Positions 17,302-26,492 of a DNA stretch of 64,000 bases are shown piece by piece. The position numbers were made by a program, and so were the translations under genes. Position 1 is the stretch's first letter. Every line of letters starts with the position of its first letter. Below the pieces are notes generated by a model. The model was not told where the DNA came from and did not search any database. It saw nothing but the letters and a program-made list of their open reading frames with translations. This DNA comes from CAZUXY01 sp964624235 (GTDB taxonomy: Bacteria > Spirochaetota > UBA4802 > UBA5368): positions 23,308 through 87,307 of the forward strand of contig CAZUXY010000008.1 in the NCBI GenBank assembly GCA_964624235.1, written 5' to 3'.

Positions 17302-19230
17302 ATGTCATATCTGTATAAACTCAGGGGTACCGGGCTTTTCTACGTTACAGGCGATGCCGTCATTACGGCGATTGCGGTTTTGGCCGCCCTGCTGATCGGT
17401 CATCCCGGGGAGATTGACGGGTTTCCCTGGGGACATGCGCTTTACCTCACCGCGGCCGCATGGGTCATGCTGCTGCCGTCATTTTACCTGACGGGTATGT
17501 ACCGTATACTCTGGCAGTATTCCAACGTTAAAGACATGTATCGCCTTCTGTGCATACTGGCGGCATGCCTTCCCCTGTATGTGCTGGCGGGGTATCTGTT
17601 TGACGAAGAGGCATCTTTCGGGACAGCGGTCGTTACCTTTATTTTTACTGGTGGAGGTTGTGTGCTGTACCGAGCCCTGACGAGGGACCTGCTGCGGACA
17701 TCAGAGACTGTACCCGAAGCGGGTGAGGTCACCGATCCATGGGGGATCAAACGCCAGGGAGAGGACAAGCGGGTACTGATCGCCGGGGCCGGGGAGGCGG
17801 GACGGATGATCCTGTCGGAGTATCAGAGAAGGGGGATGGAGCGTTGTATAGCCGGCTTCGTGGACGACAACCACGAGAAAACCGGACGGATTCTCAACGG
17901 CAAAAAGGTGTACGCGGGAACCGCCGGAATCGCTTCGGTCATTGAATCCTTGAAAATAAATGAGGTCATCATAGCGATGCCGTCGGTGGAATCGGCCGTA
18001 GTAGAGCGAATCATAGTATCGATACGGCGCGACAACCCGGAGGTCCTCATCCGTACGCTTCCTCCCTTCACACGGATATTTGACCGGGCGCTGAGCCCGG
18101 ACCTGAGAGAGCTGGGAATCGCCGATCTGTTGGGAAGGGAGGAATTTGCCGTGGACGTGGCGGCGATCAGGGAACATTTCACCGGCAAGAACATTCTGGT
18201 GACCGGAGCGGGCGGGAGCATCGGCTCGGAACTCTGCCGTCAGCTGTTGCAGTTCGATATAAAAAAAATTGTGGCGGTGGGTAAAGGGGAACACTCGATC
18301 TACACCCTGGCCAAGTCCATGAACGAACACCTCTATTATATGGACTCCGGCACCGAGATATACTATCGTGTGGCCGACGTCCGCGACACCGTTATGCTCG
18401 ACCATATTTTCGAACGTTTCAAACCTGATATCGTAATCCACGCGGCGGCCCATAAACATGTGCCCCTGATGGAGTATAATGAGATTGAAGCGGTGAGAAA
18501 CAACGTGGGGGGCAGCGGAAATGTATTCGAAACGTGCTGTCGGCACGGGACCGGAGAGTGCATACTGGTTTCGACCGACAAGGCCGTGCGGCCGGTCAAT
18601 ATCATGGGTGCCACGAAACGTCTTGCCGAACTGGTCGCCCGGTATTACCATACCGAGAGGGGTCTAAAGACAGCAATCGTGCGCTTCGGGAATGTCATCG
18701 GGAGCCGCGGTTCGGTAATACCGCTTTTCAGGGAACAGATCAGAAAAGGCGGCCCGGTCACCGTTACCCACCCCGAGGTTTCCCGTTTCTTTATGTCGAT
18801 TCCTGAAGCTTCCATTCTGGTGATTAATGCCGCGGCGTATGCCGCGGGGGGCGAGGTCTTCGTGCTCGACATGGGCAGTCAGTTCAGGGTCGTCGATGTG
18901 GCGCGAAAGCTCATCCGTCTGTACGGGCTGGAGCCCGACAGGGACATAAAGATAGAGTACACGGGACTGCGTCCGGGGGAAAAACTTTACGAAGAGCTTT
19001 TCTATGACCGGGAGAAACTGGTTAAAACCCGCAATGAAAAGATATTCATCCTCAGTTCATCGGACGAAGTGTACAACGGTAACAGGATAAAGGCTTTTAC
19101 GGAAGACACCCTTCCGCGTATTTACGGGCTCGATCCGCTGGGAGTACGCAGGGCCGTCCGTGAAATGGTCCCTGAATATGAATTCGGCGACCCTCCCGAT
19201 GAGAACGGTAAAAACAGGGTGGTTAACTGA
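17302..19230 (+). CDS. Membrane-anchored nucleotide-sugar 4,6-dehydratase, CapD/WbpM/PglF type
   Basis: 642 residues. The first 140 or so contain four hydrophobic segments (for example GDAVITAIAVLAALLIG and LLCILAACLPLYVLAGYL). A first Rossmann unit (VLIAGAGEAGRMILSEY) and a second SDR catalytic unit (ILVTGAGGSIGSELCRQLL) follow. STDKAVRPVNIMGATKR is the signature of the long dehydratases, where Met replaces the SDR tyrosine. They convert UDP-GlcNAc to the 4-keto-6-deoxy sugar at the inner face of the membrane. It follows the aminotransferase gene, which fits one amino-sugar route. Confidence 0.92.
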   Translation: MSYLYKLRGTGLFYVTGDAVITAIAVLAALLIGHPGEIDGFPWGHALYLTAAAWVMLLPSFYLTGMYRILWQYSNVKDMYRLLCILAACLPLYVLAGYLFDEEASFGTAVVTFIFTGGGCVLYRALTRDLLRTSETVPEAGEVTDPWGIKRQGEDKRVLIAGAGEAGRMILSEYQRRGMERCIAGFVDDNHEKTGRILNGKKVYAGTAGIASVIESLKINEVIIAMPSVESAVVERIIVSIRRDNPEVLIRTLPPFTRIFDRALSPDLRELGIADLLGREEFAVDVAAIREHFTGKNILVTGAGGSIGSELCRQLLQFDIKKIVAVGKGEHSIYTLAKSMNEHLYYMDSGTEIYYRVADVRDTVMLDHIFERFKPDIVIHAAAHKHVPLMEYNEIEAVRNNVGGSGNVFETCCRHGTGECILVSTDKAVRPVNIMGATKRLAELVARYYHTERGLKTAIVRFGNVIGSRGSVIPLFREQIRKGGPVTVTHPEVSRFFMSIPEASILVINAAAYAAGGEVFVLDMGSQFRVVDVARKLIRLYGLEPDRDIKIEYTGLRPGEKLYEELFYDREKLVKTRNEKIFILSSSDEVYNGNRIKAFTEDTLPRIYGLDPLGVRRAVREMVPEYEFGDPPDENGKNRVVN

Positions 19231-19248
19231 ATCCCCGGATAAACATTA

Positions 19249-19278
19249 TTGACAAATACTCCTTGCCTTTCCAATAAT
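19249..19278 (+). promoter_or_regulatory. Candidate promoter of the hom-thrC operon
   Basis: TTGACA at 19249-19254 and AATAAT at 19273-19278 with an 18-base spacer, in the only sizeable spacer before hom. It leaves a leader of roughly 145 bases, in which I recognised no riboswitch or attenuator. Confidence 0.55.
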
Positions 19279-19432
19279 ACGTAGCGCGCCGTTGTCACCG
19301 ATTATCCCCGAAGCATCTGGTGGTTGCCGCCGCAGGCTGTGCGGGGAATAAAGGTGTGTCTTCTTTACCGGCAGAGCGGTGTTGCGTAATAATTTGAAGG
19401 ATTCACCTCACTTTGTGTTTCTGGAGTCGGTC

Positions 19433-20734
19433 ATGCAGAATAAAATTTCTATTGGGCTCATAGGTTTCGGGACGGTGGGCAGCGGTCTCTACCACGTGCT
19501 GAAACAAAACCGTTCGCTCATCGCGAAGCGGAGCGGTGTCGATATCGAATTGAAAACCATCTGTGATCTCGAGACCGAAAAGGTGAAATCAGCGACCAGC
19601 GGTGTGGGCGTCACCGACCGCTGGAATGATATCGTGGAAGATCCGGAGATACGCACCGTGGTGGAGCTTATCGGAGGGATCGAGCCTGCCAAAACCGTCA
19701 TCATGGCGGCCCTGAGGTCCGGGAAAAACGTGGTAACGGCAAATAAAAAACTCCTGGCGGAAGCGGGGGAGGATATCTTCGATCTCGTCGGCAGATCCGG
19801 CGTACAGCTGGGATTCGAGGCCTCGGTGGGCGGTGGGATCCCCTGCATACTTTCCCTGAAGCACGGGCTCGTGGGCAACAATGTCCGGAGCGTGACGGGA
19901 ATACTCAACGGCACCACCAATTACATCCTCACGCGCATGCAGGAAGAGGCGATGTCGTTTGAACAGGCGCTCAAGGACGCCCAGAGTAAAGGTTTCGCCG
20001 AAGCCGATCCGACCTTCGATATCGAAGGATACGATGCGGGCCATAAAATCGCCCTGCTCTCAATGCTGGCATACAGCAAAAAAATCGATTATAAAGCGGT
20101 GCCCATACAGGGAATCACCGGCATCGGCGCCATGGACATACTCTATGCGCGCGAGATGGGGTATGTGATTAAACTTCTGGGCATCAGCAAATTCGTCGAC
20201 GGCTTTGTAGACATCAGGGTCCATCCCGCGATGCTCCCGGTAAGGCATCCCCTCGCGTCGGTGAGGAATGAATTCAACGCCATAATGTTCAATAACGATA
20301 TGACCGGTCCGGTAACCCTTTACGGCAAGGGCGCGGGCAGCCATCCCACGGCATCGGCGGTGGTGAGCGATATCGTGCAGATCGCAAGGCACGGCGAGGG
20401 CGAAGCGGCAGCGGCACGAACACCTGATGAAGCCCGGTATCTCCCGCCCGAGCGGCGGCGGTCGCGATACTATATCAGGGTCCACACCGAGGACCGCCCG
20501 GGGATCCTGGCGAAAATATCGGGGGTGCTGGCGCACTACAACATATCGATCGCATCGGTAATCCAGAAAGAGAGCAACATGCCCCACGTACCTCTTGTGA
20601 TAATGACCCATAAGGCGCAGGAATCGGGGATCAGGGACGCGATCAAAGAGATAGGAGGCTTCGGTTTCGTCGATGGGAAAGTCACCCTGATCGGGGTCGA
20701 AGATTATATTACCGAGGGTGAATCCGATGAGTGA
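19433..20734 (+). CDS. hom: Homoserine dehydrogenase with C-terminal ACT domain
   Basis: 433 residues from the ATG at 19433, preceded by GGAG; a TTG further upstream lacks a ribosome site. It reduces aspartate semialdehyde to homoserine with NAD(P)H. Visible are the Rossmann motif GLIGFGTVGSGLY, the VVTANKKLL segment, ASVGGGIPCILSLK and the substrate motif ILNGTTNYIL, with FAEADPTFDIEGYDAGHK after it. An ACT domain at about 350-420 (YYIRVHTEDRPGILAKIS) is the usual site of threonine feedback. The stop overlaps the start of thrC by 8 bases (ATGAGTGA), so both are translated together. Confidence 0.96.
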   Translation: MQNKISIGLIGFGTVGSGLYHVLKQNRSLIAKRSGVDIELKTICDLETEKVKSATSGVGVTDRWNDIVEDPEIRTVVELIGGIEPAKTVIMAALRSGKNVVTANKKLLAEAGEDIFDLVGRSGVQLGFEASVGGGIPCILSLKHGLVGNNVRSVTGILNGTTNYILTRMQEEAMSFEQALKDAQSKGFAEADPTFDIEGYDAGHKIALLSMLAYSKKIDYKAVPIQGITGIGAMDILYAREMGYVIKLLGISKFVDGFVDIRVHPAMLPVRHPLASVRNEFNAIMFNNDMTGPVTLYGKGAGSHPTASAVVSDIVQIARHGEGEAAAARTPDEARYLPPERRRSRYYIRVHTEDRPGILAKISGVLAHYNISIASVIQKESNMPHVPLVIMTHKAQESGIRDAIKEIGGFGFVDGKVTLIGVEDYITEGESDE

Positions 20735-22073
20735 ACCATACCGTGCCGTATTCCGCTGCATCGCGGGATGCGATGAAGAGTATCCCCTGGACGAGGTCGT
20801 GTACCGGTGCAGAAAATGCGGCGGGCTGCTCGAGGTCAGGCACGATATGGACCGGCTGAAGCGCATACCTCCTCTGGAATGGCGGCGCATTTTCGACGGC
20901 AGGGTGGGAGTAACCGAATGGCCCTACGGAAGCGGCGTGTGGGGCAAGAAAGAAATGGTCTGTCCCGAGGTCGACAATGAAAACGTGGTGTCCATGTTCG
21001 AGGGGAATACCAACCTGTTCTGGGCCAAACGCTTCGGCGAAAAGCTCGGCATGAAAGACCTGTGGGTCAAGATGTGCGGCAACAGCCATACCGGATCGTT
21101 CAAGGACCTGGGCATGACGGTGCTGGTGTCCATGGTGAACGAGATGGTCAAACGCGGGAAAAAAATCGACGCCGTGGCCTGCGCCTCCACCGGCGACACC
21201 TCGGCCGCGCTCGCTGCATACTGCGCGTATGCGGGCATTCCCTCCATCGTGTTTCTGCCGTCGAACAAGATTTCGACGGCGCAGCTGGTACAGCCCATGG
21301 CCAACGGTTCCATCGTGCTCTCGCTGGACACCGATTTCGACGGGTGCATGCGGGTGGTGCAGGAGATTACCCGGAACAACACGATCTATCTTGCCAATTC
21401 AATGAACTCCCTGAGGATCGAGGGACAGAAGTCGATCTCTTTCGAGATGACCCAGCAGTTCGACTGGGAAGTGCCCGATGTGGTGGTGATACCCGGGGGA
21501 AACCTGGGCAATGTCTCGGCCCTCGGCAGCGGCTACGCCATGATGCTGGAACTGGGGATCATCGATAAAAAACCCACCATCGTGCTCGCGCAGGCCGAAA
21601 ACGCCAATCCGCTTTACCGCTCCTATCTTAAAAACTTCAGCGACTTTGAAGCGATGGTGCCTAAAAAAACCCTGGCGTCGGCGATCCAGATAGGCGACCC
21701 GGTATCGGTCAGGAAAGCCGTAAGGACGCTTAAGGCCTTCAACGGCATCGTGGAACAGGCATCGGAGGATGAACTTGCCGATGCTGCCGCCCTCGGCGAC
21801 CGGACCGGCCTGTACTGCTGCCCCCATACCGGGGTGGCGCTGGCAGCCCTTATAAAGCTGGTGGAAAAGGGCGCCATCCCGAAGGACAGCCGCACGGTGG
21901 TGATATCCACCGCGCACGGTCTGAAATTCTCCGAGTTCAAGGTCGGTTATCACGAAGGAAAGCTCGGCGGGGTGCAGAGCACCTACGCAAACCGCCCCAT
22001 CGAACTGCCGCCAGACGTGGACAAAGTGCGTGTAGTGCTTGACCGGGAACTTGCCCGGCGGAAGAGGGTGTGA
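20727..22073 (+). CDS. thrC: Threonine synthase
   Basis: 448 residues from the ATG at 20727, which has GAGGGT upstream and lies inside the end of hom; a GTG at 20718 is less likely. It converts O-phosphohomoserine to threonine using PLP. The PLP lysine lies in NSHTGSFKDLGMT and the phosphate loop in PGGNLGNVSALGSG. The N-terminus holds a small cysteine set (CIAGCDEEYPL, YRCRKCGG) of the zinc-ribbon type common in archaeal-like threonine synthases. No homoserine kinase gene is visible here, so ThrB must be encoded elsewhere. Confidence 0.95.
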   Translation: MSEPYRAVFRCIAGCDEEYPLDEVVYRCRKCGGLLEVRHDMDRLKRIPPLEWRRIFDGRVGVTEWPYGSGVWGKKEMVCPEVDNENVVSMFEGNTNLFWAKRFGEKLGMKDLWVKMCGNSHTGSFKDLGMTVLVSMVNEMVKRGKKIDAVACASTGDTSAALAAYCAYAGIPSIVFLPSNKISTAQLVQPMANGSIVLSLDTDFDGCMRVVQEITRNNTIYLANSMNSLRIEGQKSISFEMTQQFDWEVPDVVVIPGGNLGNVSALGSGYAMMLELGIIDKKPTIVLAQAENANPLYRSYLKNFSDFEAMVPKKTLASAIQIGDPVSVRKAVRTLKAFNGIVEQASEDELADAAALGDRTGLYCCPHTGVALAALIKLVEKGAIPKDSRTVVISTAHGLKFSEFKVGYHEGKLGGVQSTYANRPIELPPDVDKVRVVLDRELARRKRV

Positions 22074-22091
22074 CGGAGGGGCCCCGGCGGT

Positions 22092-22751
22092 ATGATGATC
22101 ACCTCGCAGGTTTACCAGGTCGGAGGTTCCATCGAGTCGCACGGTTCCGATGCGGCGATATATCTGGTCAGGGGAAACGGTGAATCCGCGCTCATCGATG
22201 CGGGTACGGGACGCGGGCATGAACGGGTGCTGAAGAACATACGCGATGCCGGCGTCGACCTGAAGGAAATAACCAGGCTGTTTATAACCCACTGTCATTA
22301 CGACCATACCGGCGGCGCGCGGAAGCTGAAAGAAGCGACCGGCTGTTCCATAATCGCGCACGATCTGGATGCTTTTTTCCTTGAATCAGGGGATTCCCAC
22401 GCCACGGCCGCATCGTGGTACGGTACGTACATGGAACCCCTGAAGATCGACGTAAAGATAGAGGCGAAACAGGCGGAATTTACCGTCGGCGGCATAGGGC
22501 TTGTCATGCATCACGCTCCGGGGCATTCGCCGGGTTCGTCGGTGCTGACCATGGTCTCCGACGGCATGAAAGTGCTGTTCGGCCAGGATGTGCACGGCCC
22601 CCTGAACGAAGTGCTCAGGTCTAACCGCGCTGATTATACCGCATCGCTGGAGTATCTGCTCACGCTGGAGGCCGACATACTGTGCGAAGGGCATTTCGGG
22701 GTTTTTGTCGGCAGGGAGAAGGTGCGGGATTTCATAGAATCGTTTATATAA
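22092..22751 (+). CDS. MBL-fold metallo-hydrolase (glyoxalase II-like)
   Basis: 219 residues. Metal-binding motifs are complete: THCHYDHTGG, the second His in HHAPGHSPGS, the Asp in FGQDVHG, and the final His in CEGHFG. This is a compact one-domain beta-lactamase-fold hydrolase; the substrate could be a thioester, a lactone or another small ester. It begins 18 bases after thrC and is probably cotranscribed, but nothing ties it to threonine synthesis. Confidence 0.85.
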   Translation: MMITSQVYQVGGSIESHGSDAAIYLVRGNGESALIDAGTGRGHERVLKNIRDAGVDLKEITRLFITHCHYDHTGGARKLKEATGCSIIAHDLDAFFLESGDSHATAASWYGTYMEPLKIDVKIEAKQAEFTVGGIGLVMHHAPGHSPGSSVLTMVSDGMKVLFGQDVHGPLNEVLRSNRADYTASLEYLLTLEADILCEGHFGVFVGREKVRDFIESFI

Positions 22752-22767
22752 CCCGCCCGGTCTGCAG

Positions 22768-23682
22768 ATGAAAGAAAAAATAATCACTTCGGTCCAGAAA
22801 AAACACCGCTGCCCCCTGGTGGCGGGCCTGCTGACGTTCCTTGTTACCGGCCTGGGCCAGGTATATAACGGTGAGGCCGGTAAAGGCATGGTGCTTTTTC
22901 TGCTCAGGATCGTGCCGTTGATGCTGATCCCCGTATACGGCACGCACGATATGACTCTTACCCAAATACGGTTTACCGCACTCATGGCGGGGGTGAGCAC
23001 GCTGGTCTGGTTCGCGGCGGTGTTCGAGGCCGTGTGGAGCGCGGGAGGAAAGGGAACCATGAGTCTCAAGAAATACAACTCCACCATGATGTATATACTC
23101 TACGCGCTGTTCGGATCGATCGGATTGTCGGCGGCTCTGCTCCTTTCATCATCTTTTCTCGGCGTGCACAGGGTTTCAGACGGTTTCATGATGCCCACCC
23201 TGGTGAAGGGTGAATATACCCTCATTTACAGGGGAGCGATGGATATCAAGAGGGGCGATGTCGTGGTATACCTTTCGGGAGACCTCCTGAGGGTTTCCCG
23301 CGTTATCGGGGTATCGGGGGACACCGTCGGGGTCAGCGATGGGTCATTTTCGGTGAATAAATTTCCTCTCGCCGTAGGTGTATACACCGCGGCTGAACTT
23401 GCACTGATGGGGATACCCAACAGGGAAGACACCTTTTTCGAGATAAACGGCAGTGCGCGGTATGCGATCATTGCCGACGCACAAGGAATCGCCCCCCGGA
23501 GAACCGGGGAAAAGATCATCACCGTACCCGCCGGCTTTATATTTGTCGCCGGTGACAACAGAAAAATGGATGACAACCGCGAACTTATAGAGGGAAAAGC
23601 GGTGATCGGAAAGATTACCGGCATCATCGCCGGTGGGGGACGGGAAAGGATACTGATAAGAGTGACGTTCCCTTCCGGGTGA
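22768..23682 (+). CDS. Signal peptidase I (S26)-like protein lacking catalytic Ser and Lys, with TM2-like N-terminus
   Basis: 304 residues. Residues 15-90 resemble a TM2/DUF-type membrane module (LLTFLVTGLGQVYNGEAGKG) with two or three membrane segments, and another spans about 107-128. An S26 periplasmic domain follows. In signal peptidase I the box reads SGSMEPT with a catalytic Ser; here it is DGFMMPT, giving Phe140. The general-base Lys before RVIG is Ser177 (RVSRVIGVSGDTV). The GDN box (GDNRKMDDNRE, 262-272) and GDTV are kept. So the fold is probably intact but inactive as a peptidase. It starts 17 bases after the MBL gene. A binding or scaffold role for exported proteins is possible; it could also be a decayed copy. 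Confidence 0.75.
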   Translation: MKEKIITSVQKKHRCPLVAGLLTFLVTGLGQVYNGEAGKGMVLFLLRIVPLMLIPVYGTHDMTLTQIRFTALMAGVSTLVWFAAVFEAVWSAGGKGTMSLKKYNSTMMYILYALFGSIGLSAALLLSSSFLGVHRVSDGFMMPTLVKGEYTLIYRGAMDIKRGDVVVYLSGDLLRVSRVIGVSGDTVGVSDGSFSVNKFPLAVGVYTAAELALMGIPNREDTFFEINGSARYAIIADAQGIAPRRTGEKIITVPAGFIFVAGDNRKMDDNRELIEGKAVIGKITGIIAGGGRERILIRVTFPSG

Positions 23683-23840
23683 CCATCGGGCCAAATGCCG
23701 GCATAACCACTGAGGTCGTTAGTGCGAAAACATAAAAAAGGACGTACAATGGCCGCTTGCCCGTCCAAATCTACTTGACGAATATCACAAACTGCATGAA
23801 GGTTTAACCGTCGCATAACCCTCCCGGTTGGAGGAAATCT

Positions 23841-24809
23841 ATGGTTCTGGTTACGGGATGTACGGGTCTGCTGGGTAAAACACTGGCGCGCAAGCTTGCC
23901 GCCCGCGGTGTGCCGGTGCGCGGGTTCGATCTTTGGAAAACCAGGGAATCGGCGGAATTCGCGGAGTTTATCGACGGCAGTATACTGGATAACGACCTGG
24001 TACTCGAGGCCTGCGCGGACGTAGAGACCATTTATCACCTGCTGGATGTGGAGTACCCGACACATTACGGCCGGCGCTTCATGAAAAAGGTAAACATCAG
24101 GGGGACCGATACCGTACTGAGGGCGGCGGCCGAGGCAGGCGTTAAAAAGGTGATCTTCCTTTCATCGGGCAAAGTTTACGGCAATCCCGGGGAGGAGCCG
24201 GTTGATGAAGACGACAGGGTTAAACCGAACACCCCCTACGGGAAGGACAAGGTAAGGGCTGAGAAGCTCTGCAGAAAATTCATGGAGGAGTCTGACCTCG
24301 ACATCACCATCCTGAGGCCCACCACCATTACGGGGCCGGGCGTCGACGATGCCATGATCCTGATAATCCTGTATATGGCCCTGGGTATGGGGGAGTCGAA
24401 CCGTCTTTATATCGCGGGTGAGGGGGATTCCAGGTTTCAGCTCATCCATCCCGACGACGTGGCCGATGCCATGATTCTCGCGGCCGGGTCGGAGGTTTCC
24501 CGCGGAAGAACATATAATCTGGGTTCAGATAATGTTCCCACCCAGAGCGAGCAGGTATACAGTGTAAAGCAAAAGGCAGGGCTCGGGTGCGAGATCCGCC
24601 ATATCACGCCGCTGTTCACCAGGATACTCTCCAGTATCCTCAAACCCCTGGATATCAGCTATTTGCGCAAGGAGCACGTGTTTTTTATACTTTCCAATTT
24701 CCTGCTGGATTGCGGCGCGGCGAAAAAAGACCTGGGGTGGATCCCGCAGAAAGACAATATCGGTATTTTTGTGGAAACCATCGACTGGTACCGGAAGGAG
24801 AAACTGTAG
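23841..24809 (+). CDS. NAD-dependent epimerase/dehydratase (extended SDR)
   Basis: 322 residues. The Rossmann motif is GCTGLLG at the very N-terminus, with the downstream active-site tyrosine/lysine in TPYGKDKVRAEKL and the serine pair in FLSSGKVYGNPG. RFQLIHPDDVADAMI is typical of sugar or 3-beta-hydroxysteroid-type epimerases. The substrate is unknown. GGAGGAAATCT before the ATG is a good ribosome site. It stands alone, convergent with the VWA gene with only 15 bases between the stops. Confidence 0.85.
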   Translation: MVLVTGCTGLLGKTLARKLAARGVPVRGFDLWKTRESAEFAEFIDGSILDNDLVLEACADVETIYHLLDVEYPTHYGRRFMKKVNIRGTDTVLRAAAEAGVKKVIFLSSGKVYGNPGEEPVDEDDRVKPNTPYGKDKVRAEKLCRKFMEESDLDITILRPTTITGPGVDDAMILIILYMALGMGESNRLYIAGEGDSRFQLIHPDDVADAMILAAGSEVSRGRTYNLGSDNVPTQSEQVYSVKQKAGLGCEIRHITPLFTRILSSILKPLDISYLRKEHVFFILSNFLLDCGAAKKDLGWIPQKDNIGIFVETIDWYRKEKL

Positions 24810-24824
24810 AATCTGAAACGGCGG

Positions 24825-26480
24825 CTACACACGTCCACCGGCCGCACCGGGGCGCCCGATCGCCCTTCGCGCAAGGGATGTTACAAACTGCCAGAGCTTT
24901 ACCAGCAGCAGTTTGATGAACTGCCCCATCGATCCCTCACCCGTGTCCATGGTAAGCAGCACCTGCGCCATTTTTATTTCCTTTGCGGTGAGAGTCTTGC
25001 TGGTGAACTGCATCTCTTTGAGCTTCTTTTTCACGTCTTTGCGCGCGAGCTTCATGGTGTCCTTCTCTTCCCTTATCTCCCTCAGCGACTTCACCATTTC
25101 GTAGAGTACAGGGTCCTGAAGCATCTTCTGTTTAATGCCCTTGAGCTGTTGCATTGATTTCTGCAATATTGGGTTTTTGGCGTTGCCTCCGAACTCCATC
25201 AGAAGCTCGATGTACTGGCCCAGGAAATACGATTGCTTGTACAGCCTTTCCTTCTCAATGCCTGTACGATGGCTCAGGTCGATGCGGCCGAGCTCGTCGA
25301 CGGCTGTTTCGATGTTGTCCAGCATTTCGTCGGTAAGTATGAAAAGGTCACGCGGCTCAAGGTCCTTGATTTCGACGAATCGGTGCGCCAGATCCTTGAG
25401 GTCGGCAAACATTTTCTCGGAATAATCCAGCATGTACCTGTACGCGCGCTTTTCGGTGGGATTGAGCACCATCTCGCCCTTTTCGCCCGCTTTGTCCAGT
25501 TTCTGTTTTATTTCCTTGATGTTGACCGAAGACGGATCGAAGTCGATTTTCGAGTAATCCAGTGTCTTCTTCATCTCGAAAAAATTCGGTTCGGCCAGGT
25601 CTTCGCCGATTTTCAGAATATTCAGTTTTATGGCCCCCAGTTTGTTTTTCATTGCATACTTGTCGATTTTACTGATCCCGTCGGTGACCACCAGTATCTC
25701 CGCATTAATAAGTTCTTTGTCGTATTTGATGTCATCCACCGCCTGGAACACGGCGTTCTGTAGATTTGTGCTGGTGCCGCCGGTGGTGGTAAGAAGCACC
25801 TGCTCGATCAGGCGGGGAAAGTCGTCCTTCCGCTCTATCTTGGACAGCGCCCCGGTCTTTGAATCAAAGGGGCGGTAAAAAATTTTCGCGTTGCTGTTCA
25901 GTTTTCTTCTCAGGAACTCCGCCACCAGGCACTTGGAAAAAAAAGAACGCATTTTGAAATCCATGGAGCGGGAGCGGTCCAGGAGCAGGTAGAACTTCTG
26001 GTCGAAACGGTTGGCCTGCCTCCCGCTTTCGTCACGTGAAGTCGAGATCGGCCTGAACTTGTCGCTCTGGGATTCGTAAAAACGCTGGACCAGGAGTGTT
26101 TTATTGAAAAGTTTAATGTCGAAGATTTCGTCGTCCTGCGCCAGCTCGCGCGGGAGCGCACGCTTCATGTCGTAAATTGTGCGGTAACTGTCGATGACAA
26201 GGTTGTCACTCAAAGGGGAGATCTTTTCCACACGGTTGAAGAGAATGGTTTCGTCGCGGTTGGGGGCCTCGATTTTCTCTTCTTTGGATATGTCCTCGAT
26301 AGCATTGAGGGCTTCCGAAATGAACTCGGGTGTAAAGATGATACGGGCGATCTCAAAAATTATAAAGAATTTCGCCGGAAGGATCACCTGCAGGTTTTCG
26401 AAAAAACCGAGGGACTCCCAGTATTCGAAAAAATCGGTACTGGGCCTCTGGTAGGTTTGTGGCGAATAGAAAACGGGCAC
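24825..26480 (-). CDS. VWA-domain protein, partner of MoxR ATPase (ViaA/CoxE-like)
   Basis: 551 residues from a GTG at 26480 (AGGA 10 bases upstream). A von Willebrand A domain lies around residues 160-300 with a complete metal site: DRSRS (DxSxS), the Thr in TTTGGTSTNLQ, and Asp in LVVTDGIS. The rest is helical and Lys/Glu-rich, especially 330-520. It starts 12 bases after the MoxR gene. Known pairs (RavA-ViaA, NorQ-NorD) remodel or activate a protein or metal-enzyme target. There is no such target enzyme next door, only a membrane protein and a PAS kinase-like protein. Confidence 0.88.
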   Translation of the reverse strand: MPVFYSPQTYQRPSTDFFEYWESLGFFENLQVILPAKFFIIFEIARIIFTPEFISEALNAIEDISKEEKIEAPNRDETILFNRVEKISPLSDNLVIDSYRTIYDMKRALPRELAQDDEIFDIKLFNKTLLVQRFYESQSDKFRPISTSRDESGRQANRFDQKFYLLLDRSRSMDFKMRSFFSKCLVAEFLRRKLNSNAKIFYRPFDSKTGALSKIERKDDFPRLIEQVLLTTTGGTSTNLQNAVFQAVDDIKYDKELINAEILVVTDGISKIDKYAMKNKLGAIKLNILKIGEDLAEPNFFEMKKTLDYSKIDFDPSSVNIKEIKQKLDKAGEKGEMVLNPTEKRAYRYMLDYSEKMFADLKDLAHRFVEIKDLEPRDLFILTDEMLDNIETAVDELGRIDLSHRTGIEKERLYKQSYFLGQYIELLMEFGGNAKNPILQKSMQQLKGIKQKMLQDPVLYEMVKSLREIREEKDTMKLARKDVKKKLKEMQFTSKTLTAKEIKMAQVLLTMDTGEGSMGQFIKLLLVKLWQFVTSLARRAIGRPGAAGGRV

Positions 26481-26492
26481 GGCCGATGTATC

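Noticed and set aside
19279..19432. Threonine or homoserine attenuator or riboswitch before hom
   Set aside because: No run of Thr/Ile codons in a leader peptide and no known riboswitch core.
20060..20890. Long minus-strand frame opposite hom/thrC (also 2972-3586, 21399-22361, 17701-18651)
   Set aside because: All mirror strongly supported genes and encode Arg/His-rich low-quality sequence.
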